Of a stretch of DNA of 64,000 nucleotides, positions 53,109-61,359 are shown one piece after another. Numbering within the stretch: position 1 is the first letter of the stretch; the number at the start of each line of letters is the position of its first letter. The position numbers and the translations under genes are program-made. The notes beneath the pieces were generated by a model. That model did no database searches and was not told the DNA's origin. It saw only the letters and a list, made by a program, of their open reading frames with translations. Origin of the DNA: Bacillota bacterium (GTDB taxonomy: Bacteria; Bacillota; Clostridia; Christensenellales; SZUA-584); contig JAEYKW010000045.1 of NCBI GenBank assembly GCA_023408075.1, positions 1-64,000 on the forward strand. Reading direction: 5' to 3'.

Positions 53109-54468
53109 CGGTTTGCTGAAAAAAGAAATGCGCCATGCCGAAAGCAGAACGGGCTTTCGGCGCAGGCTGGCCGTGGGGCTGTTTCTTGGGCTGTTCTCTT
53201 TCGCCGTGTACTTTGCGCTGCAAACACTGCAGGAGAGCGTGGTTTCGCAGGCTGCGCCGCAGATCATGCAGCGAAGCTTCTTTTCGACGATCACGATTTA
53301 TCTTTATGTGTCGTTCATTTTCTTAACCGGCTATTTATTGGTGCATTTTGATAATCTGTTTTTTTCCGAGATACGCCGCAATGCATGGTACATGCTCATT
53401 CAAATGGGCTACCGGCCATATAAGATGATCATCTCCAAGCTCGCGGCACAAGGATATACGGTTTTCATGATGTACGTTTACGGCTTTGCGGCGACTTCGG
53501 TGCTGACCGTGTTTATCAAAGCGCCGTTTGTGTATGCCTATATGCCGTCGCTGTTTGCGGCGGGGCTCGTGGATCTGCTGCTGGTCACCGTCGTCTGTAT
53601 GGCCGTATCGTTGTTTGTCAGAAAGGCGGATAACGCGCGGTATTTCATCATATTTGCTGCGGTGCTCATCATGCTGCTGAAATGGGCATTGGGTATGGAT
53701 GAGGTGATAGCCGACCGCGCGGCGATGCAGTCTCTGCATAGCTTTCTGCGGGGCTCTGCTTATGTACCCGTCTCCTTCGGCTTGATACTGCTCGGCATCG
53801 CAGTCTGTGTGATCCGCGCGAAAAGCCTTTCCAGGTATGTGAATACGGGAACGGACAATGCGGTGCTCCCCGAAGGCGCGTCGCTCGGGTACGCCGATGC
53901 TGCGACGGGGCAAATCAAAGCGGCGGCGCAAAGCCGGCAGCGGCGGCACAGGCCGCTCGATATTGTGACGACATCGGTGCTGCTGCTTTTTATCGGCGCG
54001 GCGCTGCTGCTCAACGTATTCATTATACTGCTCAGCACGGCGACGCCCGGCAGTGAGGTGACCATTCGCGGCCAAATTCCGTATATATTCAGGTCCGACA
54101 CGATGGCGCCCTCCATCATGGTCAACGATCTCGTGTTTTTTAAACGGATAGACACCGCGTACCCGCTTAAGGAGGGCGATATTGTGCTGTTTAAATTTAA
54201 GGAGGCGGTGTATGTGGAACGGATATCCCGAAGAGAGGGGGATGAATTGACCGTCGATATCGATACGTATCCGGCGGATGCGCAGCAAGGCGCTATGATC
54301 AAAGCCGTCGGCAGGGAAACCGTATACGGGGTATATTCGGGAAGAAACCGCTGGCTCGGCGCGCTCATACTGTTTGCGAATTCCATCGTCGGCAGAATCG
54401 TGTTTCTGCTCGTTCCCGCCGTGCTGCTTTTCTCTCGCAAGCGCATTGCAAAGGCTCTGAAAAAGTAA
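53095..54468 (+). CDS. ABC-2-permease-like protein fused to an inactive signal peptidase domain
   Basis: 457 residues. Residues 1-245 hold about six membrane helices (LAVGLFLGLFSFAVYFALQ, ITIYLYVSFIFLTGYLLV, FMMYVYGFAATSVLTVF, GLVDLLLVTVVCMAVSLF, YFIIFAAVLIMLLKWALG, SFGLILLGIAVCVI), in ABC-2 permease style. A charged linker (250-287) leads to another helix (288-314), then a signal-peptidase-like beta domain. FRSDTMAPSIMVNDLVFFKR aligns with SipW's VESGSMEPTL region, but the Ser is Thr336. DIVLFKFKEAVYVERISR aligns with the His strand, but His is Glu375. A final helix (VGRIVFLLVPAVLLF) closes it. Both catalytic residues are lost. Cotranscribed with sipW and the pseudo-ATPase. Confidence 0.82.
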   Translation: MIYRDGLLKKEMRHAESRTGFRRRLAVGLFLGLFSFAVYFALQTLQESVVSQAAPQIMQRSFFSTITIYLYVSFIFLTGYLLVHFDNLFFSEIRRNAWYMLIQMGYRPYKMIISKLAAQGYTVFMMYVYGFAATSVLTVFIKAPFVYAYMPSLFAAGLVDLLLVTVVCMAVSLFVRKADNARYFIIFAAVLIMLLKWALGMDEVIADRAAMQSLHSFLRGSAYVPVSFGLILLGIAVCVIRAKSLSRYVNTGTDNAVLPEGASLGYADAATGQIKAAAQSRQRRHRPLDIVTTSVLLLFIGAALLLNVFIILLSTATPGSEVTIRGQIPYIFRSDTMAPSIMVNDLVFFKRIDTAYPLKEGDIVLFKFKEAVYVERISRREGDELTVDIDTYPADAQQGAMIKAVGRETVYGVYSGRNRWLGALILFANSIVGRIVFLLVPAVLLFSRKRIAKALKK

Positions 54469-54488
54469 AATCAACGATGACAGTTGTT

Positions 54489-55991
54489 TTATGATTCCTT
54501 GCTCATCGACAGCTCGACCACTTTTTCAACGGTGATATCCGCGGTCGGTACATTGCAGACAAAGGTGTGATCGGCCAGAACCGCGACACGGTCGCATATG
54601 CCCAGGATTTCTTCGATGTCCGAAGAAATGAAAATCACGCTGGCTTTCTTTTTAATCAGGTCGTTAACCGAATTGTAAATATCCACTTTGCTTGCGATAT
54701 CAAGTCCGCGCGTCGGCTCATCGAGAATGAAAATTTTGGCCCGGCTCATGATCCATTTGGCAAAAACTGCTTTTTGCTGGTTGCCGCCGCTGTATTCCAG
54801 TATGTTGCTGTGCAGGTTCTGCTGCGGAATGTTGAGCTTGTGCACATAATCCGACACAACCTGTTCCAGAACGGAATTGTTGATCAAAAAGAAGTTTGCA
54901 AATCGCTTCAGCGACGACACCGCCACGTTGTTGTTGACATCAAGATAGCCGAATATCGAATCGGTCAGTCTGTTCTCCGGAATCAGGGCGATGCCGTTGC
55001 TGATGGCTTTATAGGGGTTATCGATCTTGATGGGAGCGCCGTTTAGCAACATCTCGCCTTTCACGTTTGGGGCAGCGCCGAATAAGCAGTTCGCGAGCAG
55101 CGTACGGCCTGAACCCGCAAGCCCCGTGATGCCGAGTATTTCGCCCTGGTGCAGACTGAAATTGATATTGTAAAGCTTGTCTTCGAACCCGAGATCTTTG
55201 ACGGCGAGCGTTTGCTTTCCTTTTTTTATGGATATTTTGGGATATCGCTGGCTTAAGTTCTGCGCGCTCAGCATGCGGATAATGTCTTCGCGCGTGCATT
55301 CGGAAACTGTTTTTGTGCCCATGATCTGTCCCTTTTTTATCACCGTGATCCTGTCGCCGAGTATGGTGACATCCTCGATGCAGTGCGTGATATAAAAGAC
55401 GCCGGCGCCGCGCTCCTTGATCTTATTGACGATGCGGTATAAAAGATTCCGCTCGCTCTGCGCAAGCGCCGAAGACGGTTCATCCAATATGACAATTTTC
55501 GCTTCGGACACGTAGGCACGGCAGAATTCAATGATTTGCCTTTGTGCGAAACCCAGATTGGAGACCTTGTCAAAGGTACTCACCGGCAGATCCAAATCAT
55601 CGATGAGGCGTTGGCAAAGATAATTGAGCTTGTTGTAATCAATCATCGGAAGAAACTTATATCTTCTCGGCAGATTATTAAAAAACAAATTCTCCGCGAC
55701 GGAGAGCTGAGAGAGCATGGTGGCATCCTGACGGATATAGATCACGTCTTTAAAGAGATTATTGGAAAACGTCTTGGTTTTGACAAGTGTGTTGTTAATG
55801 AATATTTTACCAGAATCGGGAGACACAACACCGCTGGCCACTTGCATGAGCAGGCTTTTTCCCGCGCCGTTTTCACCCATGATGACATGTATCTCTTTTT
55901 CAAAAAGGTCAAGATTGATATTTGACAGTGAAAAATTCTCCAAAGCCAAATTCACATCCTGCAACTTAATCAAGGGATCCTTCAAATCCAT
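54489..55991 (-). CDS. sugar ABC transporter ATPase, RbsA/MglA type (two domains)
   Basis: 500 residues from ATG 55991 (GGAGG close upstream). Two ABC domains in tandem as in CUT2 transporters. The first (1-240) has Walker A GENGAGKSLLM, Walker B IVILDEPSSALA and switch ITHCIEDV. The second (250-500) has the usual altered loop GLAGSGRTLL, signature YSGGNQQKA and Walker B IFILDEPTRGLD. It belongs to a DeoR-type regulator gene upstream (11-bp ORF spacing before start choice) and has no permease or binding protein next to it on its strand. It may serve the divergent ChvE-type system as an alternative ATPase, or be an orphan. Confidence 0.92.
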   Translation of the reverse strand: MDLKDPLIKLQDVNLALENFSLSNINLDLFEKEIHVIMGENGAGKSLLMQVASGVVSPDSGKIFINNTLVKTKTFSNNLFKDVIYIRQDATMLSQLSVAENLFFNNLPRRYKFLPMIDYNKLNYLCQRLIDDLDLPVSTFDKVSNLGFAQRQIIEFCRAYVSEAKIVILDEPSSALAQSERNLLYRIVNKIKERGAGVFYITHCIEDVTILGDRITVIKKGQIMGTKTVSECTREDIIRMLSAQNLSQRYPKISIKKGKQTLAVKDLGFEDKLYNINFSLHQGEILGITGLAGSGRTLLANCLFGAAPNVKGEMLLNGAPIKIDNPYKAISNGIALIPENRLTDSIFGYLDVNNNVAVSSLKRFANFFLINNSVLEQVVSDYVHKLNIPQQNLHSNILEYSGGNQQKAVFAKWIMSRAKIFILDEPTRGLDIASKVDIYNSVNDLIKKKASVIFISSDIEEILGICDRVAVLADHTFVCNVPTADITVEKVVELSMSKES

Positions 55992-56019
55992 ACGCCTCCG
56001 TTTATTCAATAAAACGAGA

Positions 56020-56808
56020 TTAGCCGGCCTCATAGATATCCACAGAAGTATATAATTGTATGTTTAAGTCAAAGAGGAAGTCTTTATAGGTGTCTTTCAA
56101 TGACGAATCCGTAATGATCTTATCGGGAAGGCTGAAGTCGCCGACACGGTAAAACGATTTTTCGCCAAAATGCGACGCAGGGCAGACGATTGAAACGGTA
56201 TTGGCTGTTTTGCACGCCTGCTGGATGAGCGATGCCTTGTTGATGCTGGAGACCGTGATGCCGAAATTCTTGCTGATGCCGTCTACTTCCACGATCAAAT
56301 GGTTCAGTGTGAAGTTTTGCATATTGTTGATGGCGAGCTGGCCGTAAACCGCATACTCTTCCAAATCGCCGCCCAATAAAATCATATGGTTGCCGGGTGA
56401 AGAAGAAAACTCGAGTGCAATCAAAAGGTCGTTCGTCAGTACGGTCAGGTTGTTTTTTTGCGTCAGTCTCTTTGCAATATACCGGTTCGTCCGGCCGTCT
56501 GTGAGCATGATGATATCGTTGTCTGAAACGAGATGAAAAACCGTGTCGGCTATTTCGTGAAGCTGAGAAATATCCGGTTCGTTGCTTGGCAGCTGCTCTG
56601 AGTATGGATAGGGCTCGCTGTCGGCAGCGTCGTTGATGACGGCACCGCCATGCGTCCTTTTCAGGTATCCTTCGGATTCAAGCTTCTCGAGATCCCTGCG
56701 AATGGTGACTTCGGTGACATTCAAAATACTTGAAAGCATGGCAACAGAAACATGCTTGTCTCTTTCAAGATAGTTTTTAATTATATTAATGCGTTCGATT
56801 GCAAACAT
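56020..56808 (-). CDS. DeoR-family transcriptional regulator
   Basis: 262 residues from ATG 56808, with AAGGTG 8 bp upstream; the frame start at 56856 has no site. The N-terminal winged helix carries the DeoR signature VSVAMLSSILNVTEVTIRRD, then KLESEGYLKRTHGGAV. The C-terminal sugar-phosphate sensor domain (about 75-260, an ISOCOT-type fold) has IIMLTDGRTNRYIAKRL, LTVLTNDLLIALEF and MILLGGDLEEYAVYG. It likely senses a phosphorylated sugar. It probably controls its own operon and the divergent sugar transporter, whose promoter region has repeated ACGAACATT words. Confidence 0.9.
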   Translation of the reverse strand: MFAIERINIIKNYLERDKHVSVAMLSSILNVTEVTIRRDLEKLESEGYLKRTHGGAVINDAADSEPYPYSEQLPSNEPDISQLHEIADTVFHLVSDNDIIMLTDGRTNRYIAKRLTQKNNLTVLTNDLLIALEFSSSPGNHMILLGGDLEEYAVYGQLAINNMQNFTLNHLIVEVDGISKNFGITVSSINKASLIQQACKTANTVSIVCPASHFGEKSFYRVGDFSLPDKIITDSSLKDTYKDFLFDLNIQLYTSVDIYEAG

Positions 56809-56933
56809 TTTTGTGCACCTTAATTGATCGTTATTAAAAGAATCATGATTTATCATACATTATATGTATTGTTTTTTCAACCCATAAACAAAAGAAAGAA
56901 GAACAAAAAATAACCGAAAAAAATGATAAAAAA

Positions 56934-57024
56934 ACGAACATTATTTTGATTGACATATGTATATATAAGTGATAGAATTCGAAAAAGAAAGACAAACAAA
57001 AGTAAACGAACCAATACGAACATT
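56934..57024. promoter_or_regulatory. direct repeats flanking the sugar-transporter promoter
   Basis: ACGAACATT occurs at 56934-56942 and 57016-57024, with a partial copy AAACGAACC at 57004-57012. The spacing around the promoter suits a DeoR-type repressor that binds direct repeats. Confidence 0.5.
56950..56978 (+). promoter_or_regulatory. sigma-A-type promoter of the chvE-mmsAB operon
   Basis: TTGACA (56950-56955), 17 bp, TAGAAT (56973-56978), giving a leader of about 110 nt before the start codon at 57097. Confidence 0.8.
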
Positions 57025-57096
57025 GCGCCCATCTGACATTTTACAGGTTTACCCGGGTTACACCGGAGTAAAAATAACATAATCAAGGAGAGAGAA

Positions 57097-58248
57097 ATGA
57101 AAAAGGTATTACTGAGTCTCTTGGCTTTTGCGTTGGTTTTTGCGCTCGTGGCTTGCGGCACAACTCCGGCACCATCGGCAAGTGCAGAATCTTCGGCTCC
57201 TGCTGAATCGGAATCTTCGGCTCCCTCTGAATCTGTATCTGCGGTTGCAAATGCTGGTGACTACTATGTGGGTATTTCAATGCCGACCCAGTCGAGCGAA
57301 CGCTGGATTAAAGACGGCAACAAAATGAAAGAGATTCTCGTAGAGAAGGGATACCAAGTTGACCTGCAGTATGCGGAAGACGACATTCCGACTCAGAAAG
57401 CTCAGATTGAAAACATGCTCGCCAAGGGCGCTGATGTTCTCGTCATCGCAGCTGTTGACGGCTCGACACTGTCCGCGACTCTCGACCAGGCCGGCAAAGA
57501 TGGCGTTAAGATCATCTCTTACGACCGCCTGTTGGTTGATACCGAAGCCGTGTCCTACTATGCGACATTTGACAACCGTAAAGTTGGTCAATTGCAGGCT
57601 CAGTCGCTGGTGGACGGCCTGAAAGCCAAGAAGGGTGAAGGCCCGTACAACATCGAGCTGTTCGCAGGATCTCCTGACGATACAAACTCCTTCTACTTCT
57701 ATTCCGGTGCGATGGATATTCTGCAGCCGATGATTGATGACGGCACAGTCGTGATTCCCTCCGGCCAGACTGAACAGGCTGATATCGGAACACTCCGCTG
57801 GCTCGGTGAAAACGCACAGGCCCGTATGGATGCGATTCTCGCTGCAAACTACACTGACGGCAAGCCGCTGCATGGCGTTCTCTCTCCGTATGATGGTATT
57901 TCAAGAGGCATAATTTCTTCTCTGGTGGCATTCGGATATGAAGTTGGCACAGATAACTGGCCGGTGGTGACAGGTCAGGACGCTGAAGCGGCTTCCATCA
58001 AAATGATCATTACCGGCGACCAGTACAGCACGATTCTCAAAGACACAAGAGAGCTCGCGGCTGTTGCGGCGAACATGGTGGATGCGGTTCTTTCCGGTAC
58101 CGAACCGGAAATCAACGATACCGAAACATATGACAACAACGTCAAGATCGTTCCTTCCTATCTGCTCGTGCCCTATACGGTCACAGTTGATAATTATCAG
58201 GAGCTCGTTATGGATTCCGGTTATTTAACTGCAGACGACATCAAATAA
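57097..58248 (+). CDS. chvE: multiple-monosaccharide ABC transporter, substrate-binding lipoprotein
   Basis: 383 residues. Lipoprotein signal MKKVLLSLLAFALVFALVAC with Cys at 20, then a Ser/Glu-rich linker (25-50). The mature protein matches ChvE-type sugar-binding proteins: YYVGISMPTQSSERWIKDG, LQYAEDDIPTQKAQIENMLA, ISYDRLLVDTEAVSYYATFD, IELFAGSPDDTNSFYFYSGA and GQDAEAASIKMIITGDQYST. Such proteins bind several aldoses (xylose, glucose, galactose, arabinose). AAGGAGAG precedes ATG 57097. First gene of the operon with mmsA and mmsB; a hairpin after it may raise its expression over theirs. Confidence 0.93.
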   Translation: MKKVLLSLLAFALVFALVACGTTPAPSASAESSAPAESESSAPSESVSAVANAGDYYVGISMPTQSSERWIKDGNKMKEILVEKGYQVDLQYAEDDIPTQKAQIENMLAKGADVLVIAAVDGSTLSATLDQAGKDGVKIISYDRLLVDTEAVSYYATFDNRKVGQLQAQSLVDGLKAKKGEGPYNIELFAGSPDDTNSFYFYSGAMDILQPMIDDGTVVIPSGQTEQADIGTLRWLGENAQARMDAILAANYTDGKPLHGVLSPYDGISRGIISSLVAFGYEVGTDNWPVVTGQDAEAASIKMIITGDQYSTILKDTRELAAVAANMVDAVLSGTEPEINDTETYDNNVKIVPSYLLVPYTVTVDNYQELVMDSGYLTADDIK

Positions 58249-58274
58249 GCAGGGACAGAAAAATAAACAGCAAC

Positions 58275-58309
58275 TTAATCGGCTGGCGCTGCAAGTGCCA
58301 GCCGATTAA
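58275..58309 (+). promoter_or_regulatory. intergenic hairpin between binding protein and ATPase genes
   Basis: TTAATCGGCTGGC/GCCAGCCGATTAA, a perfect 13-bp stem with a 9-base loop and no T-run. It probably blocks 3' exonucleases or partly terminates, giving more binding protein than ATPase and permease. Confidence 0.7.
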
Positions 58310-58367
58310 AGCTATCAAGACGGTTGTTATGCTTAATATCGCGGCAGATATATAAAGGAGTGAGACG

Positions 58368-59912
58368 ATGGAAAATTACATTTTAGAGATGAGGAATATA
58401 ACAAAGACATTTCCGGGTGTCAGAGCTCTTGATAATGTGAATTTAAAGGTTAAGCCTAAACATATACACGCTTTGGTAGGGGAGAACGGTGCCGGCAAAT
58501 CCACACTCATGAATGTGTTAAGCGGCGTTTATCCTCATGGCACATACGAAGGTGACATTATCGTTGAGGGACAGGTTTGCGCTTTTAAATTCATCAATGA
58601 CAGTGAGGCTAAGGGCATTGCCATTATCCATCAAGAACTTGCCTTAATACCAACCTTATCCATTGCGGAAAACGTTTTTTTGGGTAACGAGCAGACGGAC
58701 AGGGGAATTATCATCAATTGGAACAAAACACACAGCAGAACGATTGAAATGCTAAAAAAGGTCGGGCTGAATGAAAATATCGAAACAAAAATAAAAGATA
58801 TCGGCCTTGGCAAGCAGCAATTGATTGAAATCGTTAAGGCTTTGGCTAAAGACGTTAAGATACTGATTCTCGATGAGCCGACGGCGGCGCTCAACGATGA
58901 AGATTCGAGCCATCTTCTCGATCTCCTTGTCGATTTAAAAGAGCATGGCATCACAAGCATTATCATTTCACATAAACTCAACGAAGTGACGAAGGTCGCG
59001 GATGAGATTACGATCATACGCGACGGTGCTGTGATAGAAAACCTTGTAAAGGGTGTTGATGACATAAACGAGGCGCGCATTATCAAAGCGATGGTGGGGC
59101 GCGAACTCACCGACCGCTTTCCGAAAAGAAAGCATACCGTCGGAGACGTTCGTTTTGAGGTTGCCAATTGGAATGTTTATGACCCGCTCGATCCGGACAA
59201 ACAAATTCTTTTCAACATTAATCTCAGTGTGAGAAAAGGCGAGGTCGTCGGCATTTCGGGCTTGATGGGTGCGGGGCGAACAGAATTTGCCATGAGTGTT
59301 TTTGGCAAGGCTTACGGCAAAAAGATTACAGGCAGCATCGTCAAAGATGGTAAAGAACTCATCATGCACGACGTGAGTGATGCCATAAAGAACGGAATTG
59401 CATATGCAACCGAAGACCGCAAAACAGCGGGGCTCATTTTGATCGACGACATCAAAAGAAATATTTCACTCGCGGCATTAAATCAGTTAAGAAAAGGTGC
59501 CGTTATCGATGACAACATGGAGATAAAGGTCGGAGAAGAATACAGGGAAAAGCTGAATATTAAATCCTCCAGTGTTTTGCAAAAAACAGGCAATCTTTCG
59601 GGTGGCAATCAGCAAAAAGTGGTGTTCAGCAAATGGATATTTGCTGACCCGGACGTGCTGCTGCTGGACGAACCCACAAGAGGCATCGACGTGGGCGCAA
59701 AATACGAAATATACAATATTATTAACGAGCTTGCTGAGAAGGGCAAATCTATTATAATGATATCATCGGAGTTGCCTGAAATCCTTGGCATGTGTGACAG
59801 GGTTTATGTCATGAACAAGGGAACGATTGTTGGTGAGCTGACTGCTGAGGAAGCTTCCCAGGAAAAAATTATGCACTGCATAATGCAAAGCAACAAGGAG
59901 GTAACGAAATGA
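58368..59912 (+). CDS. mmsA: multiple-monosaccharide ABC transporter ATPase
   Basis: 514 residues, a tandem two-domain CUT2 ATPase. Domain 1: Walker A GENGAGKSTLMN, signature region IGLGKQQLIEI, Walker B ILILDEPTAALN, switch IISHKLNE. Domain 2: degenerate Walker A GLMGAGRTEFA, signature LSGGNQQKV, Walker B VLLLDEPTRGID, then ISSELPEILG. The GguA/MmsA type is indicated by its place between chvE- and gguB-like genes. GGAG precedes ATG 58368. The stop overlaps the permease start by 4 bp. Confidence 0.94.
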   Translation: MENYILEMRNITKTFPGVRALDNVNLKVKPKHIHALVGENGAGKSTLMNVLSGVYPHGTYEGDIIVEGQVCAFKFINDSEAKGIAIIHQELALIPTLSIAENVFLGNEQTDRGIIINWNKTHSRTIEMLKKVGLNENIETKIKDIGLGKQQLIEIVKALAKDVKILILDEPTAALNDEDSSHLLDLLVDLKEHGITSIIISHKLNEVTKVADEITIIRDGAVIENLVKGVDDINEARIIKAMVGRELTDRFPKRKHTVGDVRFEVANWNVYDPLDPDKQILFNINLSVRKGEVVGISGLMGAGRTEFAMSVFGKAYGKKITGSIVKDGKELIMHDVSDAIKNGIAYATEDRKTAGLILIDDIKRNISLAALNQLRKGAVIDDNMEIKVGEEYREKLNIKSSSVLQKTGNLSGGNQQKVVFSKWIFADPDVLLLDEPTRGIDVGAKYEIYNIINELAEKGKSIIMISSELPEILGMCDRVYVMNKGTIVGELTAEEASQEKIMHCIMQSNKEVTK

Positions 59913-61084
59913 ACAACAATAAAATATCGAACCTGATTAAAGGGTCGTTAAAGCAGAATGCAATGGTTATTGCGCTCGGCGTTGTCATACTGCTGTTTCT
60001 GATTTTAACCGAGGGTGTGCTTTTGCAGCCGCTGAACATTTCGAACATCATTCAGCAAAACGCGTATGTCATGGTGCTCGCAATCGGCATGCTGCTTTGT
60101 ATACTGATCTGCGGCAACATTGATCTTTCCGTGGGCTCGGTTGTCGGTTTTGTCGGCGCGATATCGGCTTTATTGATCATAAAGATGGAAATGCCGGTTC
60201 TGCCCGCCATTCTGATATCGTTGGCAGTCGGTTTTGTGATTGGCGTTTGGCACGGCATCTGGATCGCGTATGTGGGCGTTCCCGCGTTTATAGCCACGCT
60301 GGCCGGTCAGCTGATATTCAGAGGCTTGACAATGGTCGTGCTGAACGGGACCAGCCTTGCGCCGCTTCCTGAGAGTTACACGTTTATGGCCGCGGGCTTT
60401 GTTCCCGATATAGCGAGCATAGGCGATGTCAATCTGCTGGCTATACTCACCGGTGTTGTGGCTTCGGGGCTGTTCATCGTCAGTGAGTTAAGTAAACGCA
60501 GGAACAAAAGACGTTACAATTTTGCCGTGCCTTCGCTGCTTGCGTTCTGGCTGAGAATTGCACTAATCGTCATCGTTATCAATTTCTTCACGGTTCAGCT
60601 GTCCAGCCACCGCGGCCTGCCGATGTCTCTTGTGGTCGTCGTTGTGCTGGTGCTGATTTACTCGTTCGTGACCAACAAGACAATACCCGGCCGGCATATC
60701 TATGCATACGGCGGGAACCCCAAGGCAGCGGTGCTTTCGGGTATCAAAACAAAGCGTATTCTCTTCTGGGTGTATGTCAATATGGGCTTTTTGTCTGCAT
60801 TGGCGGGCATCATCTTCACAGGCCGCCTGAATTCCGCGACGCCGAAGGGCGGCAACGGCTTCGAACTGGACGCGATTGCGTCATGCTTTATCGGCGGCGC
60901 ATCAACAACAGGCGGTATCGGTACTGTGGTCGGCGCGATTGTCGGCGGTCTGCTGATGGGCGTTTTGAATAACGGCATGTCCATCATGGGCGTCAGCATC
61001 GACTGGCAGCAAGCCATCAAAGGCTTCGTGCTGATCGCAGCCGTCGGATTCGATGTTTGGACAAAATCCAGAACCAAAGCATGA
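59909..61084 (+). CDS. mmsB: multiple-monosaccharide ABC transporter permease
   Basis: 391 residues with eight to ten membrane helices, longer than RbsC (about 320) and matching the GguB/XylH size class. CUT2 permease features include LCILICGNIDLSVGSVVGFVG and GVPAFIATLAGQLIFRG. A cytoplasmic loop (SELSKRRNKRRYN) and the conserved NTRAT-like region YAYGGNPKAAVLSGI follow, then CFIGGASTTGGIGTVVGAI. It forms the channel for the ChvE/MmsA system. AAGGAGG lies in the end of mmsA. Confidence 0.94.
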   Translation: MNNNKISNLIKGSLKQNAMVIALGVVILLFLILTEGVLLQPLNISNIIQQNAYVMVLAIGMLLCILICGNIDLSVGSVVGFVGAISALLIIKMEMPVLPAILISLAVGFVIGVWHGIWIAYVGVPAFIATLAGQLIFRGLTMVVLNGTSLAPLPESYTFMAAGFVPDIASIGDVNLLAILTGVVASGLFIVSELSKRRNKRRYNFAVPSLLAFWLRIALIVIVINFFTVQLSSHRGLPMSLVVVVVLVLIYSFVTNKTIPGRHIYAYGGNPKAAVLSGIKTKRILFWVYVNMGFLSALAGIIFTGRLNSATPKGGNGFELDAIASCFIGGASTTGGIGTVVGAIVGGLLMGVLNNGMSIMGVSIDWQQAIKGFVLIAAVGFDVWTKSRTKA

Positions 61085-61173
61085 TCAAAACCGCAGAGGA
61101 ATCTGCGGGATGGTGGGAATTAGGGGCTTCTACCTCCTTATGCTGCAGTTTTTAGCGGCAGACTCATATTTTT

Positions 61174-61214
61174 ACCCCTCTTCAACGTTTCGACTGAAGG
61201 AGAGGGGTTGTTTA
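61174..61214 (+). terminator. terminator of the sugar transporter operon
   Basis: ACCCCTCT-TCA pairs with TGAAGGAGAGGGGT with a two-base bulge, followed by TGTTTATTT. Confidence 0.65.
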
Positions 61215-61359
61215 TTTCTGAATTGTTTCCGGCGCAAAATAAATAACAGACCCTTATTACGGGTCTGCTATGACGACCAGACAACACAATGGAAAACGGA
61301 AAACGATGATATATTTTATAAGCAATCAAATCCTTTGACCTTCCGGGCAGTGTATGAAT

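Noticed and set aside
58275..58309. Hairpin after the sugar-binding protein gene as a full terminator
   Set aside because: It has no T-run, and the ATPase and permease genes downstream have no promoter of their own that I can see.
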